A stretch of 64,000 nt of DNA from Elephas maximus indicus. Lineage: Eukaryota; Chordata; Mammalia; Proboscidea; Elephantidae. A program made the position numbers and the translations under genes. The stretch's first letter is position 1, and every line of letters begins with the position of its first letter. Location: positions 3,100,001 to 3,164,000 of the forward strand of contig NW_026060237.1 in NCBI RefSeq assembly GCF_024166365.1, written 5' to 3'. The notes under the pieces were generated by a model, which saw only the letters and a program-made list of their open reading frames with translations, did not search any database and was not told the origin of the DNA. Below are positions 45,484-56,845 of the stretch, piece after piece.

Positions 45484-45816
45484 AGAATCACGTTATTGCC
45501 ACCTAATGAAACTTTCACTTAATGTTCAGCTAGATACACGGAGAGCGACAAGACAGTTTACACACTCAGCTCAGTTAGTGATATCACAATCTCAGTAGGA
45601 TCTCGGGGGCCCTGAGACACCCCCACCTCTCTTGCCCAGAGAGCATGCAGTGACTACCTCTGGACAGCTGGATTTCCAGCTGCTTTTCCAGGAGTCAAAG
45701 GTTACACCCTTACACCCATCTCTTGGTGTTCCCCATCCACCACCCCTTGTCTTGCTGTAACAAGTTTGTCCTCATTGGGGCTCATCTCACTTCCCTCAAC
45801 ATCACATTTTCAGCCA

Positions 45817-45966
45817 TAAAAAAAAAAAAAAACTGAGTCGATTCTGACTCACAGTGACCCTGTAGGACAGAGCAGAACTCCCCCATAGGGTTTCCAAGGA
45901 GCGGCTGGTGGATTTGAACCACTGACCTTTTGGTTGGCAGCTTAACCACTGTGCCACCAGGGCTTC
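45817..45966 (-). mobile_element. AfroSINE
   Basis: Antisense: poly-A-like start, 'gagtcgattctgactcacag', 'gtttccaaggagcggctggtgg', 'ttaaccactgtgccacc'. Confidence 0.92.
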
Positions 45967-46052
45967 CCCCGGTGCCCTACAATCCTGATTCTCAGGGTTT
46001 GCATCTGAGGTTCCCTAGCATGTAAACATTCTCACCTTCTCCCTGAGACAGC

Positions 46053-46234
46053 TCTCCTCCTCCCCTTCTTCCTTCCTATAACTGACCTTCACCTTGAGCT
46101 TGTGTGGATGTATCTCCTCCTCCCCTTCTTCCTTCCTATAACTGACCTTCACCTTGAGCTTGTGTGGATGTATCTCCTCCTCCCCTTCTTCCTTCCTATA
46201 ACTGACCTTCACCTTGAGCTTGTGTGGATGTATC
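46053..46234. repeat. Three perfect 60-bp tandem repeats
   Basis: Three identical consecutive 60-bp units (46053-46112, 46113-46172, 46173-46232). Each has a CT-rich half (CTCCTCCTCCCCTTCTTCC) and a unique half (ACCTTGAGCTTGTGTGGATG). Because 60 is divisible by three, the minus strand reads an uninterrupted 20-residue repeat (PHKLKVKVSYRKEEGEEE plus IH). I do not recognise this as a protein and no gene context supports it. Confidence 0.97.
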
Positions 46235-46335
46235 CAGCATGCTTTGCAAGCTTCCACAGATGTTCCCTGCCCTTATGTCTACGACAGCGTCATCCCGCAT
46301 TGTTGTAGCAGCTGGAATATTTTCCTGTTCATCCT

Positions 46336-46733
46336 TGTCTTAGTCTTCCTGTGCTGTACCACAAGTGGGAGGCTTTAACAAACAGATATTTGTGTTCTCA
46401 CAGTTCGGGAGGCTAGAAGCCCAAATTCAGGGCACTGCCTCTAGGAGAAGGCTGTCTCTCTGTTGGTGCTAGGGAAGGTCCTTGTCTCTTTCAGCTTCTG
46501 TACCTGGTTCCTTGGGGATCTCCACGTGACATCTGTCTTTCCTCACCTGTGCTTGCTTGTTTGTGTACCACATCTGCTCTTTTTAAGAGTGATTGGTTTA
46601 AGACACACCCTACACTGATATGACTTTATTCACGTAATGAAGAAAACCCTATCTTCAGGCGGGATTTCATCGACACGCATAGGGATTAGAATTCACAACA
46701 CATACTTCTGGGGGCACGATTCCATCCATAACA
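46336..46733 (-). mobile_element. MaLR-type LTR with perfect 5-bp duplication
   Basis: Starts TGTCTTAGTC and ends TCCATAACA. It is bounded by ATCCT at 46331-46335 and 46734-46738. Solo LTR of the subtype also seen at 42422. Confidence 0.88.
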
Positions 46734-46789
46734 ATCCTATTGGCCTTTTGCTCCTCCTGCACCAGAGTAAGCCCCAGCACCCATCTGTC

Positions 46790-47235
46790 ACTTCGTCACA
46801 CTGGCCTGGCTTGTGGGTTGCTGTGATGCTGGAAGCTTTGTCACCAGTAATTCAAATACCAACAGGGTCGCCCATGGTGGAAAGGTTTCAGTGGAGCACC
46901 CAGACTAAGACATACTAGGAAGAAAGGTTTGGGGACCTACTTCTGAAAATCAGGCAGTGAAAACCTTATGGATCGCAGCAGAATATTGTCCAACTCATTT
47001 GCTTTGGGCACGCCATCAGGAAGCGTCAGTTGCTGGAGGAGGACATCATGTGTGGTGAAGCAGAGGACCAGCCAGGGCAAGGGGGACCCTCAGTGAGATG
47101 GACTGGCACAGTAGCCACAATGATGACCTCCAACATGCCAGCAATCATGAAGATGAAGCAGGACTGGGCAAAGTCTCCTTCCGTTGTCATGGGGCCACCA
47201 TGAGTCTGAAGGGACGGCACGGCAGCTGATAACAG
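46790..47235 (+). mobile_element. SINE body fused to an RTE 3' tail
   Basis: 46795-46985 is the SINE body ('gttgctgtgatgctggaagc', 'caggtttcagtgg'-like segment, 'aagacatactaggaagaaagg'). It passes into RTE 3' sequence from about 46990 ('cgccatcaggaagcgtcag', 'cagtgagatggactggcacag') and ends 'ggcagctgataac'. It is consistent with a chimaera or a SINE using an RTE tail. Confidence 0.7.
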
Positions 47236-48229
47236 AATGAGAACAGTATTGTGATCATTATCCTGGCTTCATAATACAACTAATGAATTAATAAAGATTT
47301 CTTATGCGCCACCTTTAAAAAAGTAGAGGTATCTTTTTCACTGGATGAAACGATGTCCTATTTCTGTCGTTTTGTCATATTCTAAGTTGGCTTGTAAAAA
47401 AGAAGACAAAGAAGAACTAAGACTGATGTTGGGACTTAGGTTTCCTTTCTCCTCCTTAATTACATTATCTTTAACAACTAAAGGCCATATAAACCTGGAA
47501 AGGGTAGAAAGACAATTAGCAAATTCAGTAGCTCTTTGCTTCTGTTTTTGGTCTTAAGAATAATTAGTTGCCTTAGATAAAGACTTCTGCTAGGCTTAAT
47601 GCCGTCTGCGTGGATGCAGCCTGTATTTCACAAGCGTGTTTCCAAAAGCATATCAGAGTGTCAAGCCTTGTAAATGGGTTAATGACATCTCCCACCAAGC
47701 AAAGTCCTTGTTGGTGCCTCTAGACATGAGGACAGGAGTAGAAATGGAAATACATCTCCTGAATTGGCCGGCGTTTGAATATTTGCACGGCGGGTCTGAA
47801 GTATCCAATCTCGCCATGGGGGCAGGAGACAACTTGCCTAATGATATCACAACCTCTTTGTCGTGTAGACATTTCCAATGATTTATCATGGCCTGATAAT
47901 ATTTGTAAAACTCGGTGATAATTGCTGGTGGAGTCAAGTGTATATTTGAGGATCAATTGAGGGAGATGATTAATTCACTAAGCACATATTTGCCTTTGCA
48001 AGTATTGCATACAAAAAGGGCTCTACCATAGGGCTTTTGGAATAGAAAATGTAATACGACTATATAGTTAAGAAAACAAATGCACAGATATATTGGAAGG
48101 TAAAACAGGAAGTGTGCTCTTTGAGATAAATAGCAAACTCTGGGATTTTAGAGAAGATAAAATGTCACTTGCAGACGGAAAACCAGAGATATTTTCATGG
48201 AAGTAAGAAGTGACATTTGGGTGACCGAA
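47236..48229. other. Unassigned sequence
   Basis: About 1 kb without a repeat or credible open frame. Confidence 0.4.
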
Positions 48230-48420
48230 ATAGTTACACACTTAGCTGCTATCTGAAAGGCGGGAAGTATGAGTCCACCCAGAGGTGCCTTGGAAGAAAG
48301 TCCTGGCAACCTGCTCCAAAAAAATCACCCATTGAAAACCCTGTGGAGCACAGTTCTCCTCTGATACACATGGGGATGCCATGAGTCAGAGCCAACTGGG
48401 TGGGAATCAGCAACAGCAAC
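48230..48420 (+). mobile_element. AfroSINE-type SINE (long-body)
   Basis: Sense: 'gagtccacccagaggtgcc', 'aaaatcacccattgaaaacc', 'ctgatacacatggggatgcc'. Confidence 0.82.
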
Positions 48421-48462
48421 ATGCTTCCTCACCAGAGAATGGAACAGAAATGTACAAAGGAG

Positions 48463-48670
48463 AGGATCCCCTGTGTGTTGCCAATGGTTAAGCTGTTGGT
48501 TACTTACCCAAAAGATTGGAGGTTTGAGTCCACTGGAGACCCCTCAGAAGAAAGGCCTGGCAATCTAATTCCAAAAAAATCCACAATTGAAAACCCTGTG
48601 GAGCACAGTTCTCCTCTGACACACATGGGGTCCCCATGAGTCAGAATCAACTTGACAGCAACTGGTTTGC
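48463..48670 (+). mobile_element. AfroSINE-type SINE (long-body)
   Basis: Sense: 'ccaatggttaagctgttgg', 'agaagaaaggcctggcaatc', 'aatcaacttgacagcaactgg'. It is 40 bp from the preceding copy and in the same orientation. Confidence 0.85.
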
Positions 48671-49449
48671 ATTGTTGGTTTTGCAAAATAGGGGGGCATT
48701 TGGGTACACTAACATCTGTGTGTTTTTTCTCTTTTTTGGGGGTGAGAGGGTGAGGAATTAGAGAAATGCATCTGGTTGAATCTTAAGGTAAAGCACCTGT
48801 GAAGAAGACAGAAAGCAAGACTGGGGTTTTTCTCATTGATAGGTTGCTTTAATATCCATCTCATTTCTGTGACCAGGTGATATCTGTTTTACCATACCAG
48901 CCTTGGCTCCTTGGGAAATCATTGTTTTTCTGCACGGCGGCTCTTCTCTTAACATGAATTCATACTTGAGCTGTCTCAGTGCTTTAAGATTTACCTTCAA
49001 ATAAAAGCCATTTAGCAATCACAAGCAGCTGTGGCCCAGCTGACCTCCGATCAACTTCCCAGAACATACATCTTAGTAGTAAAGTCTGACTTTAATATTC
49101 TGAATGATTTAAAAAATAACCCTTTTGAACGAAAATGCTAAACAGTGTTATTCCAGGGAGAATCTAGGCCTGGTGATGTTGCCATCTATTCCCGTAAAAT
49201 CCAGGATGAAAACGCAATTTTTTTTTTTAATATAAACACAGACCATTCTCTTCCAAAGCAGACCTCAAAACACTTTCAGACGAGAGGAGGAACCTATCAT
49301 TGGCAGGAGAGTCTAGATGATCTAGAAGCGACTGCAAACAAGGATAGGTATAAATAGTAGCTGCCTGAATTTAACACAAAAGCGGTGCTTTTGGGGAAGT
49401 AGGTTACTTGGCTCTGACCATTGCAAGAGCTTTTTAAAATGGAAGCATA
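48671..49449. other. Unassigned sequence
   Basis: Nothing recognised. Confidence 0.4.
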
Positions 49450-50195
49450 TATATTGCCTCCTTAGCCATGAACCCAGAAGAACAGGATGGTGCCCGGCCA
49501 CCATTACTGAATGTTTGGATCAGGAAATCAACAGATAAATCCTGATCTAAAGGGGAAAATATGTGAAAGAGCATTTCAAATTCTTACAGAATCCAGACTT
49601 ACGGGACCTGTCGAGACTGGAGGAACCCCTGAATCTATCACTCTAAGAAAATCTTCATACCATGAACCGAAATTATCGCTGCAGTTTAAACTAAACAGCT
49701 GCCTAGCTAAATTAGTAAAGGATGTCAGTCATGAGCATTGTGCTCTTTTAAAAAATTATCTATATGAAATCCAAAGGAGCCTGGTGGCACAGTGGTCAAA
49801 GTGCTCAGCTGTGAACCTAAAGTTTGGAGGTTCAAGCCCACCAGCTGCTCTTCAGGAAAAAGATATGGCAGGACTTCTGTAAACATTACACCTTGGAAAC
49901 GCTATGGGAAAGTTCTACTCTGTCCTATAGGAACAGACTCAATGGCGGTGCATTTGTTTGTTTCTTTTTATATGAGGTCAAATTGTCAAAATAACTCTAA
50001 AGCATAGATGAGAAGTTTATGGGGCAGTGAACCTAAGTCAGTGCTGATGAAACAACCTAGGTGAAAATAAGAACGATGATACACCGTGAAGAACGCAACC
50101 AACTTTGTTGAGATGTGCATGTAGAAATTGATGGGTGGGTATATGTTCTGCTATGTATGTTTTCACCAGAATTGAAAAGAAAAAGGGAGACTGTG
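49450..50195 (+). mobile_element. L1 3'-UTR-like copy A
   Basis: 'cagaagaacaggatggtgcccggccaccatta', 'ctgtcgagactggaggaacccc', 'atgtgcatgtagaaattgatggg'. It is parallel to 50290-50920 and split by the SINE at 49777-49973. Confidence 0.6.
49777..49973 (+). mobile_element. AfroSINE-type SINE
   Basis: Sense: 'ggagcctggtggcacagtgg', 'gaggttcaagcccaccagc', 'aaaaagatatggcaggac'. Confidence 0.85.
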
Positions 50196-50289
50196 ATCTT
50201 AAAATCTTGCTAGCAGCCACCTAAGATACGGCTATTGGTCTCTACTTGTCTAAAGCAAAAAAAAAAAAAAAAGGAGAACTAAGACTCAA

Positions 50290-50920
50290 AGAAGAAACTA
50301 GTCTACAGTAATAATATTCTATAGCCCAAGGCCTCATCTTTCCTGACACCAGAAGAACTAGATAGTGCCCCGCTACCATTACCAACTGTTCTGAACAGGG
50401 CAGCAAGATATGGACCCTGTCAGCATGAGAGAAAAATGTGGAACAGAATCTCAAATTATGAAAACAAACAAATAACCACGTGTGGCTGGGGGGGAACCAC
50501 CCTTCAGGAAAAACCTGACCTACCAGACTGGTTGAAAGTGGAGGACTCCCTGAGACGATCGCCCTGAGATGCTCTTCAAGGCTTGAACCGAAACTAACCC
50601 CTGAGGTCACCTTGTAGCTAAATAAGAAACTGGCTGAAAAAATAATGAATATCACCTCTAAGTACTGCGCTCCTTAAAAAAAAAAAATCACCAGTATACC
50701 ACCAAATTGTCAACAATGGCTTTCAAACAAAGATGAAAATGTAAGGGGGCAGGGAGACTAGATTCATGGAAATGGAACAACCAGAATGGGAATGACGAGA
50801 ATGTTCATGCATCGTGATAAATGTAACCAGTGTCACTGGACAACTTGTGTAGAAATGAGAAACTAAACTGCTGTGCAAACTTTGACCAAGAACACACTAA
50901 AATGTTATTTAAAAACATTA
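50290..50920 (+). mobile_element. L1 3'-UTR-like copy B
   Basis: 'ccagaagaactagatagtgccccgctaccatta', 'gttgaaagtggaggactccc' and 'cttgtgtagaaatgagaaac' repeat the order of copy A in the same orientation, ending near 'gttatttaaaaacattaaaatat'. Confidence 0.6.
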
Positions 50921-51102
50921 AAATATGCAGACTTAAAATTAAATAAATTATATTACATTTAAAGATAATAAATACTAAAGGCTCATCACTTTCTAATTAT
51001 TAAAAAAAAAGAGAGAGTTTGACACACCAGAATAGCATTTTATAATGTAGAGAAGTCACTTTTTCATAAAAGAATACATTATAGTCACAGCTGGTTATGT
51101 AA

Positions 51103-51266
51103 AGGAAACATGGTTGTATAGTGGGTAAGAGCCCTATCTGCTAACCAGAAGGTCAGCAGTTCAAATACACCAGGCAGTTCTTGGAAGCCCTGTGCAGCAG
51201 TCCTACTCTGTCCTATAGGGTCGCTGTGACTCTGAATCAACTCAGTGGCAACAGGGTTTTTTTTGT
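51103..51266 (+). mobile_element. AfroSINE
   Basis: Sense: 'tgctaaccagaaggtcagcagttcaaat', 'cctatagggtcgctgtgac'. Confidence 0.9.
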
Positions 51267-51316
51267 AGTTGTTACATAAATGAAAAACTGTAGTTTTAAT
51301 GCCCAGAATAGGAGAT

Positions 51317-51488
51317 ATTGGAGCCCTGGTTGTGCAGTGGTTAAGAGCTTGGCTGCTCACCAAAAGGTCAGCAATTCAAATTCACCAGCTGCTCCTTGGA
51401 AACTCTATGGGGCAGTTCCACTCTATTCTGTCCTGTAGGGTGGTTATGAGTCTGAATCGACTTGATGGCAAAGGGTTTTTGTTTTTAG
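51317..51488 (+). mobile_element. AfroSINE
   Basis: Sense: GGAGCCCTGGTTGTGCAGTGG, 'gctccttggaaactctatgggg', 'tggcaaagggtttttg'. Close to consensus, with a short internal duplication 'ctattctgtcctg'. Confidence 0.92.
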
Positions 51489-51767
51489 GGTGGAGCTGCC
51501 CATGGGCTGAATCTCATGGAGCATGTTATATTTATATTTCCAGTATCCAGTGTGTTATGTCTCATAGGAAAGTTGTTTCATCATGTAGTGGGAAATAAAT
51601 TGGATCACTACGACTGCCCTCGATTTCTTACTGATAACCTTTGTGGCAAAGGACAAGAAATAAAATGCCAGTTTTCATTAGAACGAAAGTAGCATCTCAT
51701 AAAAAGTGGACATAGCAGCAAACACTACAGCGATTCTTATGTCTTTTATAGACTGAGTCTCCCTAGT

Positions 51768-51965
51768 TGGAAGTCCCTGGGTGGTGCAATTGGTGAACAT
51801 GCCAGGCTGCTAACTGAAATGTTGGCAGTTCCAGTCCAAACAGAGACACCTTCAAAGAAATGCCTGGTGATCTACTTCTCAAAGATGAGCCATTTGAAAA
51901 CCCTATGGAGCACAGTTCCGCTCTGATGATCATGGAGTCACCAAAAGTCTGAGTCGGCAGGTGTG
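51768..51965 (+). mobile_element. AfroSINE-type SINE (long-body)
   Basis: Sense: 'gaagtccctgggtggtgcaattgg', 'tctcaaagatgagccatttg', 'cacagttccgctctgatg'. Confidence 0.87.
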
Positions 51966-51975
51966 GTATTGTACG

Positions 51976-52136
51976 GTCAAAAACCAAAACCAAACCTGTT
52001 GCCATCGAGTCGACTGACTGATAGTGACCCTATTGAAAATAGAACTGCCCACTGGGTTTCCAAGGAGTGGCTGGTGGATTCCAACTGTTGACCTTTTGGT
52101 TAGCAGCTGAGCTCTTAACCACTGTGCAACTAGTGC
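51976..52136 (-). mobile_element. AfroSINE
   Basis: Antisense: 'gttgccatcgagtcgactgac', 'gtttccaaggagtggctggtgg', 'ttaaccactgtgcaactag'. It faces the preceding SINE. Confidence 0.9.
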
Positions 52137-52861
52137 TGAATTCCAAATACAAAGGGACCTTCGTGTCTTTCCTTCTTGCCTGTCAGGACCTACCCCTGGG
52201 ATTGACCGCCCTAAATTCAAGAATATGACTCTTTGAACAAGCTCCCTTCCAAAATGCTGAGCAGAAAAAGGCAATGCAGGAAAGTACACAAAGTAGGTAG
52301 AAAATCTTGTTTAACTCTGGGATTATTTTTGTCAAAGGTCAGTAAGATCAGGAGACATTCTTTTAGTATATTTCAGGAAAATATTCAAAAGGGAATTTTA
52401 AAAATTATGTTTAAACATTCTGATATTCTCTTCTGTGGCCGTATATATATATTTTTAAATCTGAAAGTGTTATTAAAAATCTAATAATAATGTATTCATT
52501 TAAAATTCCTGCAGTGAACATCCATACAGTAGAGATGCTTGTCTGGCTTCCATCTGTGAAATTTCTCTCTCTGGGTGTACACAATTTGCTATGGCTTGAC
52601 CCTTCCTGTGAGGTAAACAAAGAACATTTTCCTTCTTTTCATTTCTGCTCACCTATTAAGGCCAAAACTTGGTAAACATACATAGGAAAATCTGATTGCC
52701 AAGAGTATTATATCATTTGAGAAGAAAAAAAAAAAGCATTGAAAAGGCCTCTCTGATATATATTTCTCAACACTTGCTTGAAGACCCAATCTTGAATACC
52801 GAGGAAGAACTGTTGAAAAAATATATAAAGGATATGTATCCAGCGTTCAGTATTAATTCAT
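52137..52861. other. Unassigned sequence
   Basis: AT-rich with nothing recognised. Confidence 0.4.
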
Positions 52862-52945
52862 TGGTTATTAACTACCCAGGACTGTGCTAACTGCTTTGCA
52901 TTTATTATCTCATTAAATACCCTGTCAGTCCTCTAAGATATGTCT
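52862..52945 (+). mobile_element. MIR fragment
   Basis: 'ggactgtgctaactgctttgcatttattatctcattaaat' has the MIR 3' region 'actgtgctaag..ctttacatgcattatctcattt' pattern. Confidence 0.7.
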
Positions 52946-52954
52946 GGGCTGTAG

Positions 52955-53145
52955 GTTGGTGTCCTCGGATGGCACAAATGGCTAAGCACTGGAGGACTAA
53001 TTAAAAAGAGCCACCTCCGAAGAAAGGCCTGGCAATCTGCTTCCGAAAGGTCACAGCCTTGAAAACCCCACGGAGCAGTTCTACTCTGCACATATGGGGT
53101 GACGTGAGCCAGGGGCCAATTTGATAGCAGGTGACAACAACGGCA
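52955..53145 (+). mobile_element. AfroSINE-type SINE
   Basis: Sense, diverged: 'tggcacaaatggctaagcac', 'cgaagaaaggcctggcaatctgc', 'aaaaccccacggagcagttc'. Confidence 0.78.
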
Positions 53146-53265
53146 AGCTCTAGATGCCTCTACAATCCCTCTCAGGGATCCCCATATCCTGGGTATTCCA
53201 ACCCTCGTGTAATCCTCTCCCCTTGTATGTGGGTAGGGATGGGAAGCTGAATGACTTGAATAAGA

Positions 53266-53430
53266 ACAAAAAAACACCACACCTGTTGCCATCAAGTTGA
53301 TTCTGACTCATATCAACCCCACAGGACAGAGTAGTACTGCCCCATACGGTTTCCAAGGAGCAGCTGGTGGATTTGAACTGTTGACCTTTTTGTTAGCATC
53401 TGAGCTCTTAACCACTATGCCACCAGGGCT
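53266..53430 (-). mobile_element. AfroSINE
   Basis: Antisense: 'gttgccatcaagttgattctgactc', 'gtttccaaggagcagctggtgg', 'ttaaccactatgccacc'. Confidence 0.92.
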
Positions 53431-53499
53431 ACAAATGCCTTGACTGGACTATGGGAAAAGTGATGAGATGCCACATGCATGACTAGTTCACCAGAGCCA

Positions 53500-53855
53500 A
53501 TGACTTCGTCTTGGTAGCCAGCTTTTCCCACTGCCTACTCATCACGTACACATGAATCATACAAACTGACAGTTGGAGGGGCCCACGTGGCAGGAAACTG
53601 AGGGAGGCCTCTGATCAAATCAGCCACGAACTGAAGGCCTCAGGCCCACGGGACACAGGGGACCAAACCCTGACAGCAAGCACATGAGCTGACAAAAGAG
53701 ATCTTCCTTGTTGAATCTTGAAATGCTTACAGTCTGAGGATACCCAACTGCACAAGCCATGCCCATATTCCTTACACAGAAACTGTGAGATAATAAATAT
53801 AAGTTGTTTGAAGCCACTGTATTTGGGGATAATTTATTATGTAGTAATAGACAGG
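53500..53855 (+). mobile_element. Older MaLR (MLT1-like) LTR
   Basis: The 3' part 'aactgtgagataataaatataagttgtttgaagccactgtatttgggg...agtaatagaca' has the polyadenylation signal and terminus of old mammalian MaLR LTRs. The left boundary is unclear. Confidence 0.55.
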
Positions 53856-53856
53856 T

Positions 53857-54070
53857 GGAGTCCCTGGGTGGTATAAACAATTAAGGTAATCAGCTGCTAA
53901 CTGAAGGGTTGGAGATTGGAGTCCACCCAGAGGCACCTTGAAAGAAAGACCTGGCTGTCTGCTACTGACACATCAGCCATTGAAAACCCTGTGGAGCAGA
54001 GCTCTACTCTGCCACACGTGGGGTCGCCATGAGTCAGAGTCAACTCAATGGCCACTGGTTAAAAAAAATA
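53857..54070 (+). mobile_element. AfroSINE-type SINE (long-body)
   Basis: Sense: GGAGTCCCTGGGTGGTATAAAC, 'gtccacccagaggcacc', 'gtggggtcgccatgagtcagag', A-rich end. Confidence 0.9.
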
Positions 54071-54427
54071 CATGATAGAGTCTATTGCTACATTTAGCAA
54101 ATGTGAAAAACATGATATGGAGGCAACAAAAGGATTATCTATTTTCAGGTAAATAGGCTGAACTGCTCAATCCCTAACCTTAATAGGTGTTCTGGCCAGG
54201 AAATATAAGATTTTGACACAGTTTGTGATTCTGATAAATGTGTGCTTGATAGGAATTGAGTTTAGGCCTTTCTCTTGTTCTTTTGAAAGCAAATTTACTT
54301 TATCAGCAAATGTCTCAGGACCCCTCTGCCTGTTAGAGCCCCAACTCCAGGTCACCGTATTTTTTCCTCACATTATGTTCAAAACAGCCTTCAAGTCTTG
54401 GTTTTGATGAGGCAGCTTTTTTACTAT

Positions 54428-54949
54428 TATCTTAGTTACCTAGTGCTGCTTTAACAGAAATAACACAAGTGGGTGGCTTTAAGAAAGAGAAATTAATGTT
54501 TTTACAGATTAGGAGGCTAGAAGTCTGAATTTGGGGTGTCAGCTCCAGGGGAAGGCTTTCTTTCTCTGTCAGCTCTGGGGGAAGGTCCTTGTCATCAATC
54601 TTCCCCTGGTCCAGGAACTTCTCAGCACAGGGACCCTGCGTCCAAAGGACACACTCTGCTCCTGGCTCTTGTTTCTTGGTGTTATAACATCTCTCTGTCT
54701 CTCTGATCACTTCTCTCTTTTGTGCTTCAAAAGAGACTGATTTAAGACACAACTTAATCCTGTAGATTGAGTCCTACCTCATTAGCATAACTGCCTCTAA
54801 TCCTGCCTCTTTAACATCATAGATATTAGGATTTGCAATGCGTAGGAAAATCATATCAGATGGCAGATGGTGGACAATCACACAATACTGGGAATCACGG
54901 CTTAGCAAGGTTGACATGAATTTCGGGGGATACAGTTTAATCCATGACA
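54428..54949 (-). mobile_element. MaLR-type LTR with near-perfect 5-bp duplication
   Basis: Antisense copy of the 480-999 subtype, about 520 bp and complete ('tatcttagttacctagtgctg' to 'aatccatgaca'). Flanks are ACTAT (54423-54427) and ACTGT (54950-54954), a 4/5 match. Confidence 0.85.
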
Positions 54950-55584
54950 ACTGTGTAACCCCAAACGCCTCTTTCTTGGATTGCAGGAACCTTTGAGGTA
55001 ATTTAAATCCTGTGTATAGACTCAATTATGTACGCACTGCAAGATAAGACTATTTTTGCTTTCTGAGGGAATTGTTCATAAGGTTGGTGGCAATAATGAC
55101 AACTCCTTTCTTCTCAGCACAGGTTTACATCTGAGTGTTCCATGTAATGCACTGAGGAGAAGTGCCAATGGCAGCAGCTGAACACCCCATGAGCTGGAGA
55201 ATTAGAGGCACTAGTGTCATAATCCCGATCGCTGTCAATGTAGGTATAGGGGAGGCTTTCTGGGAAATGTTTGTGGTTTTAGCTTCATTTTTCAAATAGT
55301 GAATTTGGACTTGAACTTGGCCATGTCGTCAAGACATTGTAGTTCAGACATAAGCTGATCCTCCCTCTGTAGATTTTACTTCATGTTACATAATGAAAAA
55401 GCTGCCTCATCGAAACCAACGTAGGCTGTTCTCAACATGACATGGTGGTGGGGGAAATGGTGGCCTGGAGTTGTGTTTCTGTCAGGAATGTTTCTCCCTT
55501 CTCATCCCTCCATTGGCCTACATAATGTATCTGTAAATTGTTGAGTATTTCACAGTTCACACAAAAATATTTTTTCCACATGCC
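54950..55584. other. Unassigned sequence
   Basis: Nothing recognised. Confidence 0.4.
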
Positions 55585-55690
55585 TTTTGTCCCGTGATCT
55601 TCACAACAAATCTGTGAGGAGGCAGGTGGGACAGAAATTATTTCGTGCACTTTGCAATGAAGAGACAGTTTTTTGGAGGTTTAAGTGTTT
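55585..55690 (+). mobile_element. MIR fragment
   Basis: 'gatcttcacaacaaatctgtgaggaggcaggt' resembles the MIR 3' region 'atcctcacaacaaccctgtgaggtaggt'. Confidence 0.6.
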
Positions 55691-55805
55691 GAGGGGTTTC
55701 ACACATGGCCAGTGTCATGTGTGGACATTAAGAAGCAGCAATGGAATTGGAGCGGGATATTCTGACCTTCAATCACATGTTCTCCCCATGATGTGACTCC
55801 GTCTC

Positions 55806-56027
55806 TGTTGTTGTTGTCATTAAGTGCTGTTGCAATGCCTCCGACTCATAGCGACCCTAGGTACAACAGAACGAAACACCGCCTGGTCCTGCACCATCCT
55901 CACAATTGTCGTTAGGCTTGAGCCCATTGTTGCAGCCACTGTGTCAGTCCATCTCATTGAGGGTCTTCCTCTTTTTTGAGCGACCCTCTACTTTACCAAG
56001 CAGAATGTCCTTCTCCAGGAACTGGGT
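55806..56027 (-). mobile_element. RTE 3' end (antisense)
   Basis: 'ctccgactcatagcgaccc', 'cctggtcctgcaccatcctcac', 'gcccattgttgcagccactg', close to consensus and so probably relatively young. Confidence 0.88.
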
Positions 56028-56190
56028 TAGATGTTATATAAGAACGCAACCATGCTTGGGAAGAGGAGCAGAAATACAGTAATTTAGAGGAACAGAACAC
56101 TTGAGCTCTTAAGCAGAAACTTCCTCTGGCAATGCCTATTTCAGCACTTGAGCCATAAAAATCTCTACCAGCCATTTTGCTTGTTTCATT

Positions 56191-56563
56191 GTGTTGTCAT
56201 TGTTGTTTGTTGTCATCAGCTTGACTCTGATTCTTGGTGACCTCATGTGTAACAGAACAAAACGTTTCCCGGTTCTGGACTGTCCTCATAGTCTTTGGTA
56301 TGCTTTAGTCCATTGTTACAACTCTTATGCCAATCCATCTCACTGAGAATCTCCCCCCATTTCACTGGCCCTCTACCAACCGTGATGTCCTTTTCTAGCA
56401 ATTGGTTTTTTCAGATGACATGTGCAAAATAAGTGAACCCAAGTCTCATCATCCTCACTTCTAAGGAACTTTCTGCTTGTATTTTTCCTTAGACAGATTT
56501 GTTGGTTCTTCTGGCACTCCATGGTATATTCAATATTCTTCACCAACACTACAATTCTCATGT
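56191..56563 (-). mobile_element. RTE 3' region (antisense), second copy
   Basis: Longer but more diverged: 'gttgttgtcatcagcttgac', 'ccaatccatctcactgagaat', 'ggtatattcaatattcttcacc'. Confidence 0.82.
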
Positions 56564-56845
56564 AGGAACTAGCTTAACAAAATAAGCTGTCAATTCTGAG
56601 TGGATGACATCTTTAGGGCTACCGGAAACATAGTTAAAAAAAAATAGGATCTAAACAGCTGGTGCAATCCTAGTGGGTTTTCTCCAAAGGAGAGTGCACA
56701 TAAGTGCGCATTGACGATCTATGTTATGAGAAATAATTGCCAAAACACCGGCCACAGACTTAAAAATTTGTTACGTGAGGACTGATGAATACTGTCATGA
56801 TAAAGAATAAACATAATATACTCTGGGGAATCCAGAAAGCTCACC

